Shown here in pieces: positions 43,223-51,732 of a stretch of 64,000 nucleotides of DNA (the stretch's first letter is position 1; every line of letters starts with the position of its first letter). A program made the translations under genes and the position numbers. Location: the NCBI RefSeq assembly GCF_902497745.1, contig NZ_CABVHJ010000029.1, forward strand, positions 1-64,000, in the 5' to 3' direction. The notes under the pieces are model-generated. The model did no database searches. It was not told the origin of the DNA and saw nothing but the letters and a program-made list of their open reading frames with translations. Source of the DNA: Pseudomonas fluorescens (GTDB taxonomy: Bacteria > Pseudomonadota > Gammaproteobacteria > Pseudomonadales > Pseudomonadaceae).

Positions 43223-43993
43223 ATGCAACAGGCGTTTTCGATCCTGTCTCAAGGCATGAATGGCCAGCGTCCGCAGACACTGGAGGAACTCTTGGCTGGC
43301 GCCGCGCTGTTGTTGCCGATGCTCGATGTGATCCCCAATGCGGCGATTTTCATCAAGGATGTGCAGGCCCGTTACGTGCTCGCCAACCGCACATTGGTGC
43401 AGCGCTGTGGCTTGAAGGATTTACGCCCGTTGCTCGGCAAAACCAGTGCGCAAGTGTTCCCGGCGCAACTCGGACCGGGTTACACCGAGCAGGATCGCAA
43501 GGTGCTGGAGGAGGGCTTCGTACTGGAGGATCAGCTGGAGCTGCATCTGTATGGCAGTCGCGAACCGGGTTGGTGCCTGACGCACAAGCAGCCGCTGTAC
43601 AACCGTGACGGGGTGATCCTTGGCTTGGCGGGGATTTCGGTGGACCTGCAATCGGCCAGCGAAACGCACCCGGCATTCGAGCGGCTGGCGGCGGTCGATG
43701 AGCATATCCGCGCGAATTTCAATCGCCGCGTCACCCTCGGTGAACTGACGCGCATCGCCGGTATTTCCGTTGCGCAGCTGGAGCGTTACTGCAAACGGGT
43801 GTTCCACCTGACACCACGGCAGATGATCCAGAAAGTGCGCCTCGAACATGCGCACCGATTGCTGCACACCGACTTGCCGATTACCGATGTGGCGCTGCAA
43901 TGCGGTTATACCGATCACAGCGCTTTTACCCGCCAGTTCAAGGCCTCGACCGGGTTTACCCCGCGCGAGTATCGGCAGGCCACCTCACCCTGA
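43223..43993 (+). CDS. AraC family regulator with N-terminal PAS domain
   Basis: The 256-residue protein has a PAS fold at about 30-145 (IPNAAIFIKDVQARYVLANRTLVQRCGL, then WCLTHKQPLYNRDGVILGLAGISVDL). A C-terminal AraC double helix-turn-helix covers 160-250 (TLGELTRIAGISVAQLERYCKRVFHLTP, ITDVALQCGYTDHSAFTRQFKASTGFTPREYR). Divergent from the hydroxyproline operon, it is its likely activator. I use the ATG at 43223, with GAGAGGAA upstream, rather than the TTG one codon before. Confidence 0.88.
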   Translation: MQQAFSILSQGMNGQRPQTLEELLAGAALLLPMLDVIPNAAIFIKDVQARYVLANRTLVQRCGLKDLRPLLGKTSAQVFPAQLGPGYTEQDRKVLEEGFVLEDQLELHLYGSREPGWCLTHKQPLYNRDGVILGLAGISVDLQSASETHPAFERLAAVDEHIRANFNRRVTLGELTRIAGISVAQLERYCKRVFHLTPRQMIQKVRLEHAHRLLHTDLPITDVALQCGYTDHSAFTRQFKASTGFTPREYRQATSP

Positions 43994-44014
43994 TGAAATG
44001 GTATTGAAGCGCTT

Positions 44015-44099
44015 TGTAGGAGCTGCCGAAGGCTGCGATCTTTTGATTCTGTTTTTTAAGATCAAGATCAACAGATCGCAGCCTTCGGCAGCTCCTACA
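44015..44099. repeat. REP-like inverted pair, TGTAGGAGCTGCCGAAGG type
   Basis: TGTAGGAGCTGCCGAAGGCT and its inverted copy, both followed inward by GCGATC, flank a short A/T-rich centre. It lies between convergent genes and is a different family from the GTGGGAGCGAGC REPs. Confidence 0.88.
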
Positions 44100-44105
44100 G
44101 TGGAG

Positions 44106-44702
44106 TTATTTCAGGACAGTCAGCCATGCCGAGAGCAGCAGCAACAATGCCAGTGCCGCGTTCATCCGCTTGAACGCTTTCGGCGATCCCATCAGCCGCG
44201 CACTGCCCACACCCAGCAACGCCCAGAACGTCATGCACGGCAACGACACCAGCAGAAATGCCAACGACAACACCAGCAATCGCAGGGTCTTGTCACCACC
44301 GCCGACAAATACGCTGACCACCGCCACAGCCATCATCCACACCTTGGGGTTGACCAGTTGCAACATGGCCGCGGCCAGCACGCTGAAACCGTCCTCCTGT
44401 GTATCAGCGGGGTCCAGCGATGGCGGCGTGCTGCGAAAGATCTGCCACGCCAGCCAGCTCAACCAGAGCACGCCACCCCAGGCCATGGCCTGCTGCACGC
44501 GCGGGTAGCGCAGCAAAGTTTCGCCGGCACCGAGGCCGACCACCAGCACAATCAGCGCTGCCGCCGCGCAGGCGCCAAAAATGATCGGCAGCGTGGCAAG
44601 CAAGCCTTGGCGCGAACTGTGGCTCAACACCAGAATATTGGTCGGCCCTGGGGTGATCGAAGCGACGAAAGCAAACAGCAAAAAGGGCAGTAGTGACGCC
44701 AT
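44106..44702 (-). CDS. LysE/RhtB family amino acid exporter
   Basis: The 198-residue inner-membrane protein has about six segments and the family signature at the first helix, FVASITPGPTNILVLSHSSRQG. LQLVNPKVWMMA in the middle is also typical. It would export amino acids or related metabolites. The ATG at 44702 has AGGAAG eight bases upstream. It is followed in the opposite sense of reading by an AraC gene (44758) that ends just upstream and may be its regulator. Confidence 0.87.
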   Translation of the reverse strand: MASLLPFLLFAFVASITPGPTNILVLSHSSRQGLLATLPIIFGACAAAALIVLVVGLGAGETLLRYPRVQQAMAWGGVLWLSWLAWQIFRSTPPSLDPADTQEDGFSVLAAAMLQLVNPKVWMMAVAVVSVFVGGGDKTLRLLVLSLAFLLVSLPCMTFWALLGVGSARLMGSPKAFKRMNAALALLLLLSAWLTVLK

Positions 44703-44757
44703 GATCCGGACTTCCTGAAAATGAACACAGGCATCCATGATCGCCCGTCGGTGTGCA

Positions 44758-45654
44758 TCAGTCTGGAAGGTTTGAGCAGCGCTTGCGGTAGTCGGCGGGG
44801 GTGAGTTGGTAGGCGCGGCGAAACCAGCGGCCGAGATGACTCTGATCGGCAAAGCCGAGCACGCTGGCGACCTGCGCTGGCGTTTCACCGCGCGCCAACA
44901 ACTGCCGCGCTTTGGCCAGGCGCAACTGGATCAGATACGCGTGCGGGGCCAGGCCAAAGGTTGTTTTGAATGCGCGACTCAGACGAAAGCGATCCACACC
45001 GCAGACACGAGCCAGATCATCGAGGCCAATATCTTCATAGGTGTGCGCGTGCAGATAATCGCGCGCCAATTGCGCCACCATCGGCAGGCGCGGATCGAAG
45101 TCCTGCCGCTTGCGCCAGTCGAGATGGCGCGTGAGCGAGCTCAGCAAGCCATCGACGGCGGTCTGCCGGACGATGCGCAGATCGCCGTCATGCAACGCAT
45201 GGAAAGCGTGACTGATCGCTGTGGCCAGACGCGGATCCTGGCTCAGTGTGTCGGCAAAACCGGGCTGGCTGTCGGCCGGCGCGTCTTCGAACAGCGCATG
45301 CAGTTCACGCTCAAGCCAGTGCGGATCGAGATAGAGCATCGAATAGGTAAAACCTTCCTCGGTCGGCGCCTGCCCATCGTGAATTTCCCCCGGCTCCAGC
45401 AGGAACACGTTGCCCGGCGTACTGCGATGGCGAATGCGGCGGCAATTGAACTGCTGCACACCTTGCTCGGTGACGCCGACGAGAAAGCTGTCATGCCAGT
45501 GCGGATCGTAGGCATGGCCCTCGAAGTGAGCGCGAATCGACTCAATCCCGGTGTCGACATCCTGGGACAGCTCGATCCAGTTGCGTTTATCCACGAAGGC
45601 TCCAGTGTTCGCCATTGAAAGGTGCGGCCCCATAAAATACCGCGCAATGGTCAT
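44758..45654 (-). CDS. AraC family transcriptional regulator
   Basis: The 298-residue protein has an N-terminal cupin domain (HAYDPHWHDSFLVGVTEQGVQQF, PGNVFLLEPGEIHDG). A C-terminal AraC region follows at about 195-290 (IGLDDLARVCGVDRFRLSRAFKTTFGLAPHAYL, PAQVASVLGFADQSHLGRWFRRAYQLTPADYRKR). The group often controls adjacent LysE exporters, and a LysE gene follows in the same direction. Start ATG 45654; Met8 or Met14 are alternatives because the Shine-Dalgarno is weak. Confidence 0.85.
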   Translation of the reverse strand: MTIARYFMGPHLSMANTGAFVDKRNWIELSQDVDTGIESIRAHFEGHAYDPHWHDSFLVGVTEQGVQQFNCRRIRHRSTPGNVFLLEPGEIHDGQAPTEEGFTYSMLYLDPHWLERELHALFEDAPADSQPGFADTLSQDPRLATAISHAFHALHDGDLRIVRQTAVDGLLSSLTRHLDWRKRQDFDPRLPMVAQLARDYLHAHTYEDIGLDDLARVCGVDRFRLSRAFKTTFGLAPHAYLIQLRLAKARQLLARGETPAQVASVLGFADQSHLGRWFRRAYQLTPADYRKRCSNLPD

Positions 45655-45731
45655 CCACGTTTAGAAGATTTGTGCAGGTGAGGGGGCTAGACTCTGTAGG
45701 TCACAACCCCTTTGGCGACAGGTGGAATGCG

Positions 45732-46007
45732 ATGATTAACCGATGCTCGCGTGGGGTTTTACTCACCTTGATCGCCCTCAGCCTGGCGCTGACGGCAGGC
45801 TGCTCAAGCCGCAAACACTATCCGCCCTCCGGCGTTGGCGACGCCTGCTATGCCAAAGCCTTGCCGTCGGTCGGCGAGGGCGGTCTGGCCTGGGGCTCCA
45901 GTCTGAACATGGCCCGGCAGAAGTCGATGAACAACTGTATTCGTTATGCCGGTCGCTCCGGGGGCACGCCAGACACCTGTCAGGTGGTGTTGGCCAAGTG
46001 TCGATAG
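45732..46007 (+). CDS. Small lipoprotein of unknown function
   Basis: The 91-residue protein has a lipoprotein signal peptide: basic MINRCSRG, a hydrophobic stretch LLTLIALSLALTAG and the lipobox cysteine at LTAGC. The mature part has three further cysteines (DACYAK, NNCIRYAG, DTCQVVLAKC) and could form disulfides. I do not recognise a named family. The ATG at 45732 has GGTGGA upstream. It probably sits in the outer or inner membrane facing the periplasm. Confidence 0.8.
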   Translation: MINRCSRGVLLTLIALSLALTAGCSSRKHYPPSGVGDACYAKALPSVGEGGLAWGSSLNMARQKSMNNCIRYAGRSGGTPDTCQVVLAKCR

Positions 46008-46103
46008 CTTTCGGCTTTGGCAAGGATCTGCTGAGTCAGACGTGGGCGCGGGCGCTGTGATCTGATTTTCATCGGTGGGTGCAGTGAAAAGGCAGACGAA
46101 AAA

Positions 46104-46130
46104 AAACCGCCTTTGCGGGGCGGCTCTTTT
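46104..46130. terminator. Bidirectional hairpin terminator
   Basis: CCGCC-loop-GGCGG is flanked by eight A residues on the left and CTCTTTT on the right. It can end the lipoprotein transcript on the plus strand. Read leftwards it is even stronger (GGCGG followed by eight T), so it could also end a minus-strand transcript coming from 46.2-46.5 kb. Confidence 0.75.
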
Positions 46131-46163
46131 GTAAACCTTGGTTTGCGACCGAGGTTTGTTGCT

Positions 46164-46182
46164 TCACTAGCTGCTTTAACGT
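46164..46182. repeat. 19-bp direct repeat, copy 1
   Basis: TCACTAGCTGCTTTAACGT recurs exactly at 46462, 298 bases away. Each copy precedes a short structured leader and an ATG followed by AA(A/G)CT, at 46231 and 46552 respectively, so the two segments may be diverged duplicates. Confidence 0.85.
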
Positions 46183-46461
46183 TCTCTCATGGTAAGAGTC
46201 TTTGTGCCCCCTTGCAAGGTTAAAGTTCGTATGAAACTGGTTGTTTACGCTATTTCATTTCCAGAAAAAGCTGGCAGAAATAATGGTTAACAAATCAGAA
46301 AATTACTTTTCCTGAAAGCCTCTGAATGAAGGTTATGATGCGGGCGCTCACTTGTTCGAGCAGCGGAGAGGCCAGGCTGGTGACTAAACGGTTTCATGCC
46401 CTTTGACACGGTTTTGCACCCGTGCCGGAATGATGTTTCGGGGGGATTTCAACCGGCCGCC

Positions 46462-46480
46462 TCACTAGCTGCTTTAACGT
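46462..46480. repeat. 19-bp direct repeat, copy 2
   Basis: Exact copy of 46164-46182. It lies 72 bases before the small amphipathic-peptide gene. Between the copies (46183-46461) I see no gene I can support; CACGG/CCGTG at 46406-46423 forms a hairpin next to a TTGACA. Confidence 0.85.
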
Positions 46481-46521
46481 GCAGGCTGAAAGCAAGCATG
46501 ATCCGGTAAGCTTGCCGGAGG

Positions 46522-46547
46522 TTTGGCCCCCAGCCCTGGAGGCCAAA
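46522..46547 (+). promoter_or_regulatory. Hairpin sequestering the Shine-Dalgarno of the small ORF
   Basis: TTTGGCC (46522-46528) pairs with GGCCAAA (46541-46547), and CCA/TGG extends the stem after one mismatch. The ribosome site GGAGG (46538-46542) is wholly inside the 3' arm. The start codon follows nine bases after the GGAGG, so translation should depend on opening this stem. Confidence 0.65.
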
Positions 46548-46551
46548 ACGT

Positions 46552-46650
46552 ATGAAGCTTTTGCTACGTACGCTGAGCCTTGTATGGAGATTGTTTAAAG
46601 CCTTTCGCTTTTACGAGTTCCTGCGAGACCACTTTGACGACCTGAAGTAA
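46552..46650 (+). CDS. Small amphipathic-helix peptide (32 aa), unrecognised
   Basis: ATG 46552 to TAA 46650 encodes 32 residues starting MKLLLRTLSLVWRLFK and ending FLRDHFDDLK. Polar or charged residues recur every three or four positions (K2, R6, S9, R13, K16, R19, E22, R25, D29), which gives one continuous amphipathic helix, cationic at the front and acidic at the back. GGAGG nine bases upstream is a strong ribosome site but is folded into a hairpin. A UUCG-capped terminator follows 21 bases after the stop. I know no family for it; small membrane-binding peptides, including type I toxins, share this form. Confidence 0.55.
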   Translation: MKLLLRTLSLVWRLFKAFRFYEFLRDHFDDLK

Positions 46651-46671
46651 CGGCCGTTAAGGTGGGAAAAG

Positions 46672-46705
46672 CCCGTTTCAGTTTCGACTGGAACGGGTTT
46701 TTTTT
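46672..46705 (+). terminator. Strong UUCG-capped rho-independent terminator
   Basis: CCCGTTTCAGT and ACTGGAACGGG form an 11-base-pair stem (one G-T pair) closed by TTCG and followed by eight T residues. It ends the small-ORF transcript. The remaining 46706-46940 is T-rich at first and must contain the benR promoter; nothing else is visible there. Confidence 0.93.
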
Positions 46706-46940
46706 GTTTTTGAAGGCTGTCATAAGTAGGATTTTTCTGCGTTGGGTTTTTTTGGCCTGTAGGGCATTTCTTCGGCAAGTGTAGGCATTGTTCAAACCAC
46801 TCTGTAATCCGCAAAAAAACGTTCGATTATCGAGCACCCAAACCTTCTTCCAATTGCCCGCCCCAACACTCCGGCGTACTGTGAGTCGTGATGCCTGAAA
46901 CCCCGTGATCCCAAAATAACGACAACAACGAGCACTACCC

Positions 46941-47897
46941 ATGGACAGCCATCTGCTGAGCGATCGCAGCAGCGTGTTTCGTCACGCTGATCCTTATGCC
47001 GTCTCCGACTACGTCAACCAACACGTCGGTCAGCACTTCATCGGCCTGTCCAGAACCACCCACCCACAAGCCAGCCTCAACCATCGCAAACTGGCCGACC
47101 TCGATCTGGCCCGCATCAGTTACGGCGGCAGCGTGCGAGTGACCTCTGTTGCGCTGGAGACCGTGTACCACCTGCAAGTCCTGCTGCAAGGCAATTGTCT
47201 GTGGCGCGGGCACAAGCGCGAACAGCATCTGGTACCTGGCGAGTTGCTGTTGATCAACCCGGATGATCCGGTTGATCTGACGTACTCGGAAGACTGCGAG
47301 AAATTCATCCTCAAGGTGCCGGTCAGCGTGCTCGAATCGGTGTGCAACGAGCAGCGTTGGCAGCACCCGTCCAGCGGTATCCGTTTCCTGCGTAATCACT
47401 ATCGGCTGGATGAACTGGAAGGCTTCACCAACCTGCTGGCGATGATCTGTCAGGAAGCCGAGGCCAGCGATCCGTTGCTGCGGGTGCAGGAGCATTACGC
47501 GCAGATCATCGGCAGCAAACTGATCTCGCTGATGAACACCAATGTCAGCCGTGAGTGCCTGAGCGCACCGAACGTCAGCTTCGAGCGCATCCTCGATTAC
47601 ATCGAACGCAATCTGAAACTGGATTTGCCCGCCGAACATCTGGCCGCACAGGCGAGCATGAGCCCGCGCTCGCTGTACGCTTTGTTCGAACGCCAGCTCG
47701 GCGTCACACCGATGCAATACATCCGCCAGCGCAAACTTGCGCGCATCCACACCTGCCTCAGCGACCCAAGCTGCCAGGTGCGCAATCTCACCGAACTGGC
47801 ATTGGACTACGGCTTTCTGCACCTGGGCCGCTTCTCCGAAAGCTATCGCCAGCAATTCGGCGAACTGCCGTCGCAGACCTTCAAACGCCGCCACTGA
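46941..47897 (+). CDS. benR: AraC/XylS family activator of benzoate genes
   Basis: The 318-residue protein is of the XylS/BenR/AntR type. It has an N-terminal effector domain (LLQGNCLWRGHKREQHLVPGELLLINPDDPVDLTYSEDCEKFILKVP). A C-terminal double helix-turn-helix covers about 220-315 (LPAEHLAAQASMSPRSLYALFERQLGVTPMQYIRQRKL, NLTELALDYGFLHLGRFSESYRQQFGELPS). It lies directly upstream of benABCD, and two TGCA-N6-GGNTA sites precede benA, so BenR is preferred to AntR. The expected inducer is benzoate. Confidence 0.88.
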   Translation: MDSHLLSDRSSVFRHADPYAVSDYVNQHVGQHFIGLSRTTHPQASLNHRKLADLDLARISYGGSVRVTSVALETVYHLQVLLQGNCLWRGHKREQHLVPGELLLINPDDPVDLTYSEDCEKFILKVPVSVLESVCNEQRWQHPSSGIRFLRNHYRLDELEGFTNLLAMICQEAEASDPLLRVQEHYAQIIGSKLISLMNTNVSRECLSAPNVSFERILDYIERNLKLDLPAEHLAAQASMSPRSLYALFERQLGVTPMQYIRQRKLARIHTCLSDPSCQVRNLTELALDYGFLHLGRFSESYRQQFGELPSQTFKRRH

Positions 47898-47950
47898 CAC
47901 TCCGCACTAAACCCTCTGCGAAACATGCCGAATCATCTGCCGCGCCATCC

Positions 47951-47986
47951 TGCACAAAACGGATAGCGATCTGCAGGATTCGGCTA
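47951..47986 (+). promoter_or_regulatory. BenR/XylS direct-repeat operator of the benA promoter
   Basis: TGCA-CAAAAC-GGATA (47951) and TGCA-GGATTC-GGCTA (47972) are two direct repeats of TGCA-N6-GGNTA spaced 21 bases start to start, the arrangement known for XylS at Pm. A TAATCT hexamer at 48008 is at the right distance for a -10 element. Confidence 0.82.
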
Positions 47987-48049
47987 TTGCCCCGCGCTGC
48001 GCCTCCCTAATCTGACCTGGCCTGAACAATAACAATGGAGGCCCCGGCC

Positions 48050-49405
48050 ATGTCCCTGGGAATCGACTACCTCAATGCCATGCTTGAAGAAGACCAAGAG
48101 AAGGGCGCCTACCGCTGCAAGCGGGAGATGTTCACCGATCCGCGTCTGTTCGAACTGGAGATGGCGCACATCTTCGAAGGCAACTGGATTTACCTCGCCC
48201 ACGAAAGCCAGCTCCCCAACAACAACGATTTTCTCACCACCACCATGGGGCGCCAGCCGATCTTCATCGCGCGCAACAAGGACGGTGTGCTCAACGCCTT
48301 CCTCAATGCTTGCAGCCATCGCGGCGCCATGTTGTGCCGGCACAAGTCCGGCAACCGTTCCAGCTACACCTGCCCGTTTCACGGCTGGACGTTCAACAAC
48401 AGCGGCAAACTGCTCAAGGTCAAAGACCCGAGCGAAGCCGGCTACCCGCAAGGTTTCAACTGCGAAGGCTCCCATGACCTGACCCAAGTCGCGCGTTTCG
48501 AGTCCTATCGCGGCTTTCTGTTCGGCAGCCTCAATGCCGATGTGAAATCCCTTGCTCAACATCTGGGCGAATCGGCAAAAATCATCGATATGATCGTCGA
48601 CCAGTCGCCAGAAGGCCTGGAAGTACTGCGCGGTTCCAGCTCGTATATCTACGAAGGCAACTGGAAACTCACCGCCGAAAACGGTGCTGACGGCTACCAC
48701 GTCAGCTCTGTGCACTGGAACTACGCCGCCACCCAGAATCAGCGCCAACAGCGCGAAGCGGGTGAAGCGATCAAGACCATGAGCGCCGGCAGTTGGGCGA
48801 AGAAGGGCGGCGGTTTCTACTCGTTCGATCACGGCCATCTGCTGCTCTGGACCCGTTGGGCCAACCCTGAAGACCGTCCGGCCTATGAGCGTCGCGACGA
48901 ACTGGCGCGTGATTTCGGCCAGGCCCGTGCCGACTGGATGATCGAAAACTCGCGCAACCTGTGTCTGTACCCCAACGTGTACTTGATGGATCAGTTCAGT
49001 TCGCAGATCCGCATTGCCCGGCCGATCTCGGTCGACAAGACTGAAATCACCATTTACTGCATCGCCCCCAAAGGTGAGAGCGCTGAAGCGCGGGCCAAAC
49101 GTATTCGTCAGTACGAAGACTTCTTTAACGTCAGCGGCATGGCGACGCCGGATGATCTGGAAGAATTCCGCTCGTGCCAGACCGGTTACGGCGCTGGTCG
49201 TGGCTGGAACGACATGTCCCGTGGTGCCACCCACTGGGTCGAAGGCGCCGACGCAGCAGCCGAGGAAATTGACCTCAAACCACTGCTCTCCGGCATGCGC
49301 ACCGAAGACGAAGGCCTGTTTGTGCTGCAACACAAGTACTGGCAGGAAACCATGCTCAAGGCCGCTGCCACCGAGCCACAGCTGATTCCCGTGGAGGCCG
49401 TGTGA
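48050..49405 (+). CDS. benA: Benzoate 1,2-dioxygenase, large (alpha) subunit
   Basis: The 451-residue Rieske oxygenase alpha subunit carries Cys88-x-His90 and Cys108-x2-His111 as the [2Fe-2S] ligands. The mononuclear iron site lies in [16 protein letters not shown]. With BenB and BenC it dihydroxylates benzoate to the 1,2-cis-diol. The ATG at 48050 has GGAG nine bases upstream. It begins the ben operon behind a BenR-type promoter and its stop overlaps the benB start by one base. Confidence 0.95.
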   Translation: MSLGIDYLNAMLEEDQEKGAYRCKREMFTDPRLFELEMAHIFEGNWIYLAHESQLPNNNDFLTTTMGRQPIFIARNKDGVLNAFLNACSHRGAMLCRHKSGNRSSYTCPFHGWTFNNSGKLLKVKDPSEAGYPQGFNCEGSHDLTQVARFESYRGFLFGSLNADVKSLAQHLGESAKIIDMIVDQSPEGLEVLRGSSSYIYEGNWKLTAENGADGYHVSSVHWNYAATQNQRQQREAGEAIKTMSAGSWAKKGGGFYSFDHGHLLLWTRWANPEDRPAYERRDELARDFGQARADWMIENSRNLCLYPNVYLMDQFSSQIRIARPISVDKTEITIYCIAPKGESAEARAKRIRQYEDFFNVSGMATPDDLEEFRSCQTGYGAGRGWNDMSRGATHWVEGADAAAEEIDLKPLLSGMRTEDEGLFVLQHKYWQETMLKAAATEPQLIPVEAV

Positions 49406-49893
49406 TGAGCAACCTCTACGACAGCGTGCGCGATTTTCTCTACCGCGAAGCGCGCTATCTCGATGACGGCCAGTGGGATCAATGGCTGGAACTCTACGCC
49501 GCCGATGCGACCTTCTGGATGCCGGCCTGGGACGACAACGACACCCTCACCGAAGACCCGCAAAGCGAAATCTCGCTGATCTGGTACGGCAACCGTGGCG
49601 GCCTCGAAGACCGCATTTTCCGGATCAAGACCGAGCGCTCCAGCGCGACCATTCCCGACACCCGCACCTCGCACAACCTGAGCAACATCGAGATCGTCGA
49701 GCAGAGCGATGGGCAGTGCCAGGTGCGCTTCAACTGGCACACCCTGAGCTTTCGCTACCAGGTCACCGACAGCTACTTCGGCAGCAGTTTCTACACCCTC
49801 GATCTGCGTGGCGAACAGCCGCTGATCAAGGCCAAGAAAGTCGTGCTGAAAAACGATTACGTCCGTCAGGTCATCGACATCTACCACATCTAG
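49405..49893 (+). CDS. benB: Benzoate 1,2-dioxygenase, small (beta) subunit
   Basis: The 162-residue beta subunit of the ring-hydroxylating dioxygenase (SnoaL-like fold) has a structural role in the alpha3beta3 complex. It begins SNLYDSVRDFLYREARYLDDGQWDQWLELY, typical of the family. The ATG at 49405 forms TGATG with the benA stop and has GGAGG upstream; a GTG one codon earlier is less likely. Confidence 0.94.
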   Translation: MSNLYDSVRDFLYREARYLDDGQWDQWLELYAADATFWMPAWDDNDTLTEDPQSEISLIWYGNRGGLEDRIFRIKTERSSATIPDTRTSHNLSNIEIVEQSDGQCQVRFNWHTLSFRYQVTDSYFGSSFYTLDLRGEQPLIKAKKVVLKNDYVRQVIDIYHI

Positions 49894-49913
49894 TCGACAC
49901 GGCGAGGTGCACC

Positions 49914-50927
49914 ATGAATTTCCAGATCGCGCTTAATTTTGAAGACGGCGTCACCCGATTCATCGAGGCTGGTAGCCATGAAACCGTGGCCGATGCGGCG
50001 TATCGCCAAGGCATCAACATCCCGCTGGACTGCCGTGACGGCGCCTGCGGCACCTGCAAATGTTTCGCCGAAGCCGGGCGTTACGACATGGGCGACAACT
50101 TTATCGAAGACGCCTTGAGCGCGGATGAACTCGCGCAAGGTTATGTTTTGACCTGCCAGATGCGCGCTGAAAGCGATTGTGTAGTGCGAGTGCCGGCAGG
50201 CTCGCAAGTGTGCAAGACCGAACAGGCCAGTTTCCAGGCCTCGATCAGCGCTGTCTGGCAGTTGTCCGAGAGCACCATTGCCTTGTCGATAAGGGGCGAG
50301 GCGCTGAGCAAACTGGCGTTTCTGCCGGGGCAATACGTCAACCTGCAAGTGCCCGGCAGTGAGCAAAGCCGCGCTTATTCCTTCAGCTCATTGCAGAAAA
50401 ACGGTGAGGTCAGTTTCCTGATTCGCAACGTGCCCGGTGGCTTGATGAGCAGCTTTCTCACCGGGCTGGCCAAGGCCGGCGACAGCATAATTCTGGCCGG
50501 GCCGTTGGGCAGTTTCTACCTGCGCGAGATCAAGCGGCCGCTGCTGTTGTTGGCGGGCGGCACCGGCCTGGCACCGTTCACCGCGATGCTGGAAAAGATC
50601 GCCGAACAGGGCAGCGATCATCCCGTGCATTTGCTCTATGGCGTGACCAACGATTTCGATCTGGTTGAACTCGATCGTCTCGAGGCCTTCGCCGCCCGCA
50701 TCCCGAACTTCAGTTTCGGCGCCTGCGTGGCCAATCCGCAGAGTGCGCATCCGCTCAAGGGCTACGTCACCCAGCACATCGAGCCGCGCCACCTTAACGA
50801 AGGCGATGTCGATGTGTACCTGTGCGGCCCGCCGCCGATGGTCGAAGCGGTCAGCCAATACATCCGCGAGCAGGGCATCACCCCCGCGAATTTCTACTAC
50901 GAAAAATTCGCCGCTGCGGCTGCCTGA
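49914..50927 (+). CDS. benC: Benzoate 1,2-dioxygenase electron-transfer component
   Basis: The 337-residue reductase passes electrons from NADH to BenAB. An N-terminal plant-type [2Fe-2S] ferredoxin domain has Cys40, Cys45, Cys48 and Cys81. It is followed by an FAD domain (RAYSFSS) and an NAD domain (LLAGGTGLAPFTAML, CGPPPMVEAV). The ATG at 49914 follows GCGAGG, 20 bases after the benB stop. The open frame reaches back to 49473 but that part lies over benB and is not real. Confidence 0.94.
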   Translation: MNFQIALNFEDGVTRFIEAGSHETVADAAYRQGINIPLDCRDGACGTCKCFAEAGRYDMGDNFIEDALSADELAQGYVLTCQMRAESDCVVRVPAGSQVCKTEQASFQASISAVWQLSESTIALSIRGEALSKLAFLPGQYVNLQVPGSEQSRAYSFSSLQKNGEVSFLIRNVPGGLMSSFLTGLAKAGDSIILAGPLGSFYLREIKRPLLLLAGGTGLAPFTAMLEKIAEQGSDHPVHLLYGVTNDFDLVELDRLEAFAARIPNFSFGACVANPQSAHPLKGYVTQHIEPRHLNEGDVDVYLCGPPPMVEAVSQYIREQGITPANFYYEKFAAAAA

Positions 50928-50948
50928 ATTCCTACCTTCGAGGTTGTC

Positions 50949-51710
50949 ATGAACAACAGATTCTCCAACAAGGTCGCGCTGGTCACCGGCGCGGCGCAGG
51001 GTATCGGCCGTCGCGTCTGCGAACGCCTGCTGAACGAAGGCGCGCAAGTCGTCGCCGTCGATCGCTCTGAACTGGTTCACGAACTGCAAGGCGAGGGCGT
51101 TCTCGCATTGACCGCTGACCTTGAGCAATACGCCGATTGTGCACGGGTCATGGCCGAAGCCATCAACACCTTCGGCCGTCTCGACATCCTGATCAACAAC
51201 GTCGGCGGCACGATCTGGGCCAAGCCGTTCGAGCATTACGAAGTCGAACAGATTGAAGCCGAAGTGCGCCGCTCGCTGTTCCCGACGCTGTGGTGTTGTC
51301 ACGCCGCGCTGCCGTACATGCTCAAGCAAGGGCGCGGCGCCATCGTCAACGTTTCATCGATTGCTACCCGCAGCGTCAATCGCGTGCCGTACGGCGCGGC
51401 CAAGGGCGGCATCAATGCGCTGACCGCGTGCCTGGCATTCGAGAACGCCGAGCGCGGTATTCGCGTCAATGCCACCGCGCCGGGTGGCACTGAAGCACCG
51501 CCCCGGCGCATCCCGCGCAATGCCGCCGAACCGTCGGCGCAGGAGCAGGCCTGGTATCAGGAAATCGTCGCGCAAACCCTCGACAGCAGCCTGATGAAGC
51601 GCTACGGCAGCCTCGACGAACAGGTCGGTGCGATCCTCTTTCTGGCCTCCGATGACGCCTCGTACATCACCGGCGTGACTTTGCCGGTCGGTGGCGGCGA
51701 CCTCGGTTGA
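50949..51710 (+). CDS. benD: 1,6-dihydroxycyclohexa-2,4-diene-1-carboxylate dehydrogenase
   Basis: The 253-residue short-chain dehydrogenase oxidises and decarboxylates the benzoate cis-diol to catechol with NAD. It has VTGAAQGIGRRVCERL, NNVGGT and the catalytic NRVPYGAAKGGINALTACLA. The ATG at 50949 has GAGGTT upstream, 21 bases after benC. Its presence identifies the upstream dioxygenase as benzoate rather than anthranilate type. Confidence 0.93.
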   Translation: MNNRFSNKVALVTGAAQGIGRRVCERLLNEGAQVVAVDRSELVHELQGEGVLALTADLEQYADCARVMAEAINTFGRLDILINNVGGTIWAKPFEHYEVEQIEAEVRRSLFPTLWCCHAALPYMLKQGRGAIVNVSSIATRSVNRVPYGAAKGGINALTACLAFENAERGIRVNATAPGGTEAPPRRIPRNAAEPSAQEQAWYQEIVAQTLDSSLMKRYGSLDEQVGAILFLASDDASYITGVTLPVGGGDLG

Positions 51711-51732
51711 TTACTTTTCAAGGGACATCGAA

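Noticed and set aside
46231-46290. 19-residue frame after the first copy of the 19-bp repeat
   Set aside because: Weak, distant ribosome site and no regular amphipathic pattern; kept only as context for the duplicated-leader idea.
46595-46942. Minus-strand open frame of 115 codons over the small-ORF terminator
   Set aside because: It reads through the UUCG terminator stem and T/A runs and has no ribosome site or recognisable domain.
47984-49333. Long minus-strand open frame across benA
   Set aside because: It is a GC-rich shadow of benA, as are the similar long frames opposite the siderophore receptor (15309-17270) and catB (51718-52881); none has family motifs.
48050-50927. Assignment as anthranilate (ant) or toluate (xylXYZ) dioxygenase
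   Set aside because: The sequences of these families are close, but the adjacent benD and catBCA and the BenR-type operator favour benzoate dioxygenase; some toluate activity cannot be excluded.
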